Assembly (NCBI GenBank): GCA_964396385.1
Contig: CAYNFH010000080.1
Location: 1 to 25,116, forward strand
Direction of reading: 5' to 3'
Length of the DNA stretch: 25,116 nucleotides
Source of the DNA: CAYNFH01 sp964396385
GTDB lineage: Bacteria; Armatimonadota; Chthonomonadetes; Chthonomonadales; CAJBBX01
A program made the position numbers and the translations under genes. Under the pieces are notes generated by a model. That model saw nothing but the letters and a program-made list of their open reading frames with translations. It searched no databases and was not told where the DNA came from. How positions within the stretch are numbered: position 1 is the stretch's first letter; the number at the start of each line of letters is the position of its first letter. This document shows positions 21,268 through 25,116 of the stretch, piece by piece.

Positions 21268-22425
21268 TTGAAACGCGCGCTCGCCTTTAGGGTGCTGTTG
21301 CCGTTGGTGCTCCTCCCGGGAGCCGTGGCGCTCCCCGGGTGCCGCGCCGTGAGCGCCGGAACTACTCCAGCCGGAATGAAAGTGCGGCGCGCTCCCCTTG
21401 TTCCTCCCATCCCCAACATTGATTACACGGCCGTCAAACCGAACGAGGTCGGCCGCATTCCGGTGCTGATGTATCACGCCATCGGTGCGCCGCCGTACGA
21501 TGGCGTCCGATACGACAGCGCCGGGCTCAACATCCCGCCAGACACGTTCCGGCAGCAGCTCGAGATGATGTACGCGGCCAACTGGTACCCTGTCAATATG
21601 CGAGACGCGCTCACTGCGCGGATGCAGGTGCCCGTCGGCAAGACCCCGGTAGTGATCACCTTCGACGATTCTCGCGGCACTCAGCTCCGCTACCTCGAAG
21701 ACGGTTCCATGGATCCGGATTGCGCGGTCGCCATCCTCGAGCAGTTCCACGCCACGCATCCGGATTGGCCGCTACGCGCGACCTTCTACGTGCTACCCGA
21801 GTCCAGGTGGAACCCGGCCCCCTTCTATCAGCGCAAGAGCGCCGCCAGAAAGCTCCAGTATCTGGTAAGCCAGGGCTACGAGATCGCCAACCACTCTACC
21901 ACGCACCGGCTGATGACCCATCTCGACGCACATACCCTCGCGTGGGAGATGGCCCAGTGCATCCGATACGTCAAGAAGCTTGCGCCTGCGGCCACCATGG
22001 ACACAATGGCCCTTCCCGGCGGCGCTAGGCCCAGCGACGGCGCCCGCCTGGCCGTACTGCTCCACGGCTGCGACGGTGGAATCACGTACGAAAACCGCTG
22101 TATCCTCGATGCCTGGGGCGGCCCCACGCCCTCACCAATCAGCAAGCACTTCGACCGGACCGCCATTCTGCGCATCGGGTCGCAGCCGGGGAACATCGAG
22201 ACATGGATTGAGCGCCTCTCGCATAGCCGCCATTTCCGGCCCTACGTGAGCGACGGGGACCCGGACGTGGTGTCGGTGCCCCGGTCGTGCGCGGCGGAGG
22301 TGAATCCAAAACGCCTGGACGGCGCCCGCCTCTACATCTATGACGACGGCACGGGAAAGAAGGTGGTCAAGAAGTCTCGCACCAAGATCAGCCACCGGCG
22401 TAGCAAACGGCGCCATAGTCACTGA
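21268..22425 (+). CDS. Polysaccharide deacetylase-family lipoprotein
   Basis: In this 385-residue protein, residues 1-25 form a lipoprotein signal (MKRALAFRVLLPLVLLPGAV, then ALPGC, Cys25). The NodB fold begins with IPVLMYHAIG. The metal-binding motifs TFDDS (Asp133, Asp134) and NHSTTH (His209, His213) are present. These enzymes remove acetyl groups from N-acetylated sugars in peptidoglycan, chitin-like or capsular polymers, here at the cell envelope. The C-terminal 20 residues are very basic (KKVVKKSRTKISHRRSKR), which could contact anionic wall polymers. The TTG at 21268 gives the only start that preserves the full signal peptide; the ribosome-binding site is weak. The gene lies 19 bases before the cyclodeaminase-like gene. 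Confidence 0.87.
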   Translation: MKRALAFRVLLPLVLLPGAVALPGCRAVSAGTTPAGMKVRRAPLVPPIPNIDYTAVKPNEVGRIPVLMYHAIGAPPYDGVRYDSAGLNIPPDTFRQQLEMMYAANWYPVNMRDALTARMQVPVGKTPVVITFDDSRGTQLRYLEDGSMDPDCAVAILEQFHATHPDWPLRATFYVLPESRWNPAPFYQRKSAARKLQYLVSQGYEIANHSTTHRLMTHLDAHTLAWEMAQCIRYVKKLAPAATMDTMALPGGARPSDGARLAVLLHGCDGGITYENRCILDAWGGPTPSPISKHFDRTAILRIGSQPGNIETWIERLSHSRHFRPYVSDGDPDVVSVPRSCAAEVNPKRLDGARLYIYDDGTGKKVVKKSRTKISHRRSKRRHSH

Positions 22426-22444
22426 CCGTAACCAGTAATTCCCG

Positions 22445-23404
22445 ATGGCGCTCCTCCTGACCGAACACGACGTGGCCGCGCTCCTCTCCATGCCGGCCTG
22501 CGTCGAGGCCGTGGAGCAGGCGTTGGCACGGCAGGACCAGGGGCTCGTACAGAACCAGCCGCGCCGCCGTCTCCGTGTGCCCCACGGACTTCTGCACTGC
22601 ATGGAGGCGGCGGACCTCGGCGCCGGTCGCATGGGCCTGAAGGTGTACGCCTCCTTCCCACCCCGTACGCGTTTCCTCGTGCTCCTGTACGACGCCACTT
22701 CCGGCGATCTGCTCGCCCTCATAGAGGCCGACCGTCTGGGCCAGATGCGCACCGGCGCGGCTACCGGCGTGGCCACCCGCTATATGGCCCAGGAAGACGC
22801 GCGTGTCCTCGGCCTCTTTGGAGCGGGGTGGCAGGCGGAATCGCAGGCGCTCGCCGTGGCCCATGTGCGCAAGCTAGAGCGCGTCCTCGTGTTCAGCCGG
22901 ACCCGAGGACCACGAGAGGCGTTCGCGGAGCGGCTCGGAAATCAGCTCGGGATCGAGGCCCGGGCGGTGGATTCGCCGCAGGCCGTGCTGGAGGAGGCCG
23001 ACATCGTCGTGACCGCAACCACGTCTAGGTCACCGGTGTTCGACGGGAAGCTGCTGCGGCCGGGAACGCACGTCAACGCGGTGGGCTCTAACTCACTGGC
23101 GAAGGCGGAAGTGGATGTCGATACTGTCGCTCGCGCCGCGAGAGTGGTGGTCGACTCCGTCGACCAGGCGCGGGCCGAGTCCGGGGACTTGCTAGCGCCG
23201 ATAGAGCTGCGCAAGCTTCGGTGGGAGCAGGTCTATGAACTCAGGGAAGTCGTTGCGGGTCGGCAGCCCGGGCGACGGTCCGCGCAGGAGATCACGCTCT
23301 TCAAATCCAACGGCCTTGCGCTCGAAGACATCGCGGCGGCCTCCGTCGTCTACGACCGGGCCATGCAGCAAGAGATCGGTCACGAAGTGCCGCTATGGGA
23401 GTGA
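22445..23404 (+). CDS. Ornithine cyclodeaminase/mu-crystallin-family oxidoreductase
   Basis: This 319-residue protein has the family layout: an N-terminal substrate domain with GLKVYASFP (Lys66) and GQMRTGAATGVAT (Arg102), then a Rossmann fold with the dinucleotide loop GLFGAGWQA (123-131), ADIVVTATTSRSPVF and HVNAVGSNS. The family includes ornithine cyclodeaminase, archaeal alanine dehydrogenase and imine reductases, all NAD(P)-linked, and sequence alone does not decide between them. The ATG at 22445 has no obvious ribosome-binding site, and the gap to the upstream gene is only 19 bases, so translation may be coupled. The stop codon abuts an inverted repeat. Confidence 0.88.
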   Translation: MALLLTEHDVAALLSMPACVEAVEQALARQDQGLVQNQPRRRLRVPHGLLHCMEAADLGAGRMGLKVYASFPPRTRFLVLLYDATSGDLLALIEADRLGQMRTGAATGVATRYMAQEDARVLGLFGAGWQAESQALAVAHVRKLERVLVFSRTRGPREAFAERLGNQLGIEARAVDSPQAVLEEADIVVTATTSRSPVFDGKLLRPGTHVNAVGSNSLAKAEVDVDTVARAARVVVDSVDQARAESGDLLAPIELRKLRWEQVYELREVVAGRQPGRRSAQEITLFKSNGLALEDIAAASVVYDRAMQQEIGHEVPLWE

Positions 23405-23529
23405 ATTAGCCGTGAATGAACGTGAATTAACATCCATGGGAGAGTTCACCGATTCTATAGCAAGCTACTAGGGTACGGAGCCAGAACCCGGACATCCTCG
23501 AATCCTATCCCCGTTCATTAGCGGCTAAT
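23405..23529. repeat. Inverted repeat between two convergent genes (GTGAATGAACGTGAATTA type)
   Basis: ATTAGCCGTGAATGAACG (23405-23422) and CGTTCATTAGCGGCTAAT (23512-23529) are inverted copies matching at 16 of 18 positions, 89 bases apart. The first begins right after one stop codon and the second covers the stop of the opposing gene. The left arm continues as TGAATTAAC, giving a tandem flavour (GTGAAT, CGTGAAT). It could be two insertions of one dispersed element or one fold-back element. Confidence 0.65.
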
Positions 23530-24403
23530 CTGCTAGGTCCGCGCTGACCTCCGTGATGTACCAGTTGTCGCCGCGCTTCTTCAGCACGAAAGCCACGTTG
23601 TACGTGTAGTCCTGCCCGTCCGATCCGACGAGCGTATGCGAGCCGTAGACCATCTGTGCCCCGTTGGAGGCGGGCTCCACTTTGTCCAGGTGGTACGCCA
23701 CGGTGCGCATCGTCTTGAACGCCTCGCGGGTCCGGTCCAGGTAGACTGACGCGGCCAGGGGCGTCCGCGAGTTACCCTGGGACGTGAGCATGAGGGTATC
23801 GCCGGCCGCCACGTGGGCCTGTAGCCGCCCGATGTCCGCGCTGCGAAACGCGGTCTCGATATCGGCGATAGCCGCCGCGAGGGAAGCGTCCTTAGTCAGC
23901 GGGGCCGCTTGGACGTGTACGGGCTGATACAGGTAGTAGGCGCTGTCGTCCGGTACGTCGGCACGGGCCGGGGGAGGGGACTGCGGCGCCTTCTGTGGAG
24001 GCGCCGGGACGCCGCCGTAATCGGCCGTGTAGCTCTCCCCAGTAGGCTCGTAATACTCAGGCGGCGCATTCTGGTAGACAGGAAGCGCCTGCTCGAAGCC
24101 GAACTGGAAGTCACCCGAGCCAAACCCAAAGGCGAAGCCACCGCCAAAGATGTATGAAGGGCCGTAGCACGGCACGCCGTTCACCACAACATACTTTCTC
24201 TGGAAAAAGTGGGGGCGATAGACGAACACGCGCGGCGACACCCCCCGGGCAGGCGCAACGGGCCGAACGACGACCCCCCTGGGGGTTAAGGGAACTCCGG
24301 GTCGCTCGCGCCGAGCCTCGGGGCCACTCTGTGCGGCCACGGGGGCACTGGCCCCCAGAGTTACGGCGGCCGCCGCCGCTGCTATCACCCATTCCGCACG
24401 CAT
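23525..24403 (-). CDS. Secreted protein with Gly/Phe and Pro-rich segments and possible NTF2-like C-terminal domain
   Basis: This 292-residue protein has a Sec signal peptide (about 1-25, AAAAAAVTLGASAPVAAQ). The middle is low in complexity: a Gly/Phe stretch (FGGGFAFGFGSGDFQFGF, about 86-103) and a Pro-rich stretch (PAPPQKAPQSPPPARADVP, about 132-150). Residues 170-292 (IADIETAFRSADIGRLQAHVAAGDTLML through VLKKRGDNWYITEVSADLAD) have the length and closing strand typical of SnoaL/NTF2-like domains. The function is unknown. The ATG at 24403 follows a weak GGGG. It converges on the cyclodeaminase-like gene across the inverted repeat. Confidence 0.78.
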   Translation of the reverse strand: MRAEWVIAAAAAAVTLGASAPVAAQSGPEARRERPGVPLTPRGVVVRPVAPARGVSPRVFVYRPHFFQRKYVVVNGVPCYGPSYIFGGGFAFGFGSGDFQFGFEQALPVYQNAPPEYYEPTGESYTADYGGVPAPPQKAPQSPPPARADVPDDSAYYLYQPVHVQAAPLTKDASLAAAIADIETAFRSADIGRLQAHVAAGDTLMLTSQGNSRTPLAASVYLDRTREAFKTMRTVAYHLDKVEPASNGAQMVYGSHTLVGSDGQDYTYNVAFVLKKRGDNWYITEVSADLAD

Positions 24404-24499
24404 TCTCGCATCCCCACTTTCGAAGTCCGGTTGTCTTCCAGCAGGGGTGACAACCTGATCAATATGACGGCCCGCTGCCGGTCCGAGTTACCCGCGACG

Positions 24500-25116
24500 C
24501 TACTCTGCTGCCGGATATGACCCCAGGATTGTGACGAACAGGGCGTGCTCGCGGAGCTGGGCAACTGCCTTAGACACTCCTGCATCGCGCAGGTGCCCCT
24601 GAACGTCGATGTAGAAGACGTACTCCCACTGGGCGACCTTGGCGGGCCGGCTCTCTATCATGGTCAGGTTGACATCGTACTTTTCGAAAGCCGCCATGGC
24701 GCGAAAGAGCTCCCCAGAGCGGTTGTGGACGCTGAACATCAGGCTGGTCTTGTCGCGCCCGGAGGGCTCTGGCTCGTTGTACCCCAGTACCAGGAACCGG
24801 GTCCGATTGCTGGGGTTGTCCTCCGTGTGCTCCACCAGGATCGGCAGATCGGCCAGCTCAGCCGCCAGGGCCGGGCATAGGGCTGCGGCGCCTGGCTCCT
24901 GAGCGGCGATCTCCGCGGCCTTGGCGGTGCTGGAGACCTCTACCCGCTCCGCGCTGGGTACGTGGCTGCGCAGCCATTGGCGGCACTGGGCAAACGGCTC
25001 GGTCTTGGAGTAGATGCGCCGCACGTCCTCCAGCGCTCGGCTCCGCGTAGCCAGGTTATGCACGATGGGAACGAAGATTTCCGATACGATGCGGAGGTTC
25101 GTGACCATGAAGGTGT
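24500..25116 (-). CDS. pheA: Prephenate dehydratase (5' end beyond the window)
   Basis: The visible 205 codons cover the second half of the dehydratase domain and a C-terminal ACT domain. The dehydratase part includes EIFVPIVHNLAT, SSTAKAAEIAA and the catalytic TRF motif in NPSNRTRFLVLG. The ACT domain carries SGELFRAMAAFEKYDVNLTMIESRP, with the ESRP and GAL-like (here GEL) phenylalanine-binding motifs. The enzyme converts prephenate to phenylpyruvate in phenylalanine synthesis and is normally feedback-inhibited by Phe through the ACT domain. The frame stays open past the Met at 25108 to the window edge, and about 75-80 N-terminal residues are expected outside. No chorismate mutase part is seen. 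Confidence 0.93.
   Translation of the reverse strand, partial: TFMVTNLRIVSEIFVPIVHNLATRSRALEDVRRIYSKTEPFAQCRQWLRSHVPSAERVEVSSTAKAAEIAAQEPGAAALCPALAAELADLPILVEHTEDNPSNRTRFLVLGYNEPEPSGRDKTSLMFSVHNRSGELFRAMAAFEKYDVNLTMIESRPAKVAQWEYVFYIDVQGHLRDAGVSKAVAQLREHALFVTILGSYPAAE

Noticed and set aside
21099..21419. N-terminal extension of the AAA+ protein
   Set aside because: It crosses two promoters and the start of the divergent deacetylase gene, and its sequence is low in complexity without homology to TPRs.

Overview
The window looks like chromosomal DNA from a free-living, GC-rich, didermal-type bacterium. Lineage is inferred from gene content only. A prepilin with the GFTLIELLVV head, a large membrane protein resembling the DUF6785/DUF6784 type, CUT1 sugar ABC genes without their ATPase, VIT-vWA remnants and several short intergenic repeat families together suggest an Armatimonadota- or Planctomycetes-like organism, Armatimonadota first. 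I see no rRNA, tRNA, CRISPR array, phage gene or transposase, so the background is ordinary accessory and housekeeping sequence with many secreted proteins.

Layout. 1-3618 (minus): the 5' end of a prepilin gene, a small membrane protein with a Met/Gly tail, a DUF6785-like membrane protein, and a divergent DprA/Smf-like protein. 3655-5077: a broken VIT-vWA gene set between dispersed repeats. 5078-7789 (plus): an exported, almost wholly charged helical protein followed by a terminator, then two secreted glycoside hydrolases (one clan GH-A-like, one GH16). 7800-9799 (minus): an ECF sigma factor, a zinc-finger anti-sigma-like protein and a divergent PilT-like ATPase, tightly packed as one operon. 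9971-13129 (minus): a sugar ABC transporter (binding lipoprotein, MalF-like and MalG-like permeases). 13191-15124 (minus): a secreted helical protein and an MFS transporter. 15276-17226 (plus): a transaldolase-family protein and a PAP2 phosphatase. 17412-19790 (plus): a multidomain secreted subtilase, convergent with a TPR-AAA+ ATPase (19809-21098, minus). The ATPase is transcribed divergently from a polysaccharide-deacetylase lipoprotein and an ornithine cyclodeaminase-like enzyme (21268-23404, plus). 23525-25116 (minus): a secreted protein with a possible NTF2-like domain, and prephenate dehydratase cut by the window edge.

How the genes may work together. The two glycoside hydrolases and the sugar ABC transporter fit extracellular glucan breakdown and uptake of the products, with transaldolase in central sugar metabolism. 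That link is inference, since they are not in one operon. The prepilin and the PilT-like ATPase both belong to type IV pilus-type machinery, but the ATPase departs from the PilT consensus at key positions and is encoded with a sigma/anti-sigma pair.

The most unusual feature is the density of short dispersed repeats (about six sequence types) in gaps, at the edges of a decayed gene, and apparently inside the 5' coding ends of transporter genes. I did not find a clearly new multi-gene system. The best candidates for follow-up are the sigma/anti-sigma/PilT-like operon, the repeat-bounded pseudogene and the repeat-derived protein N-termini.
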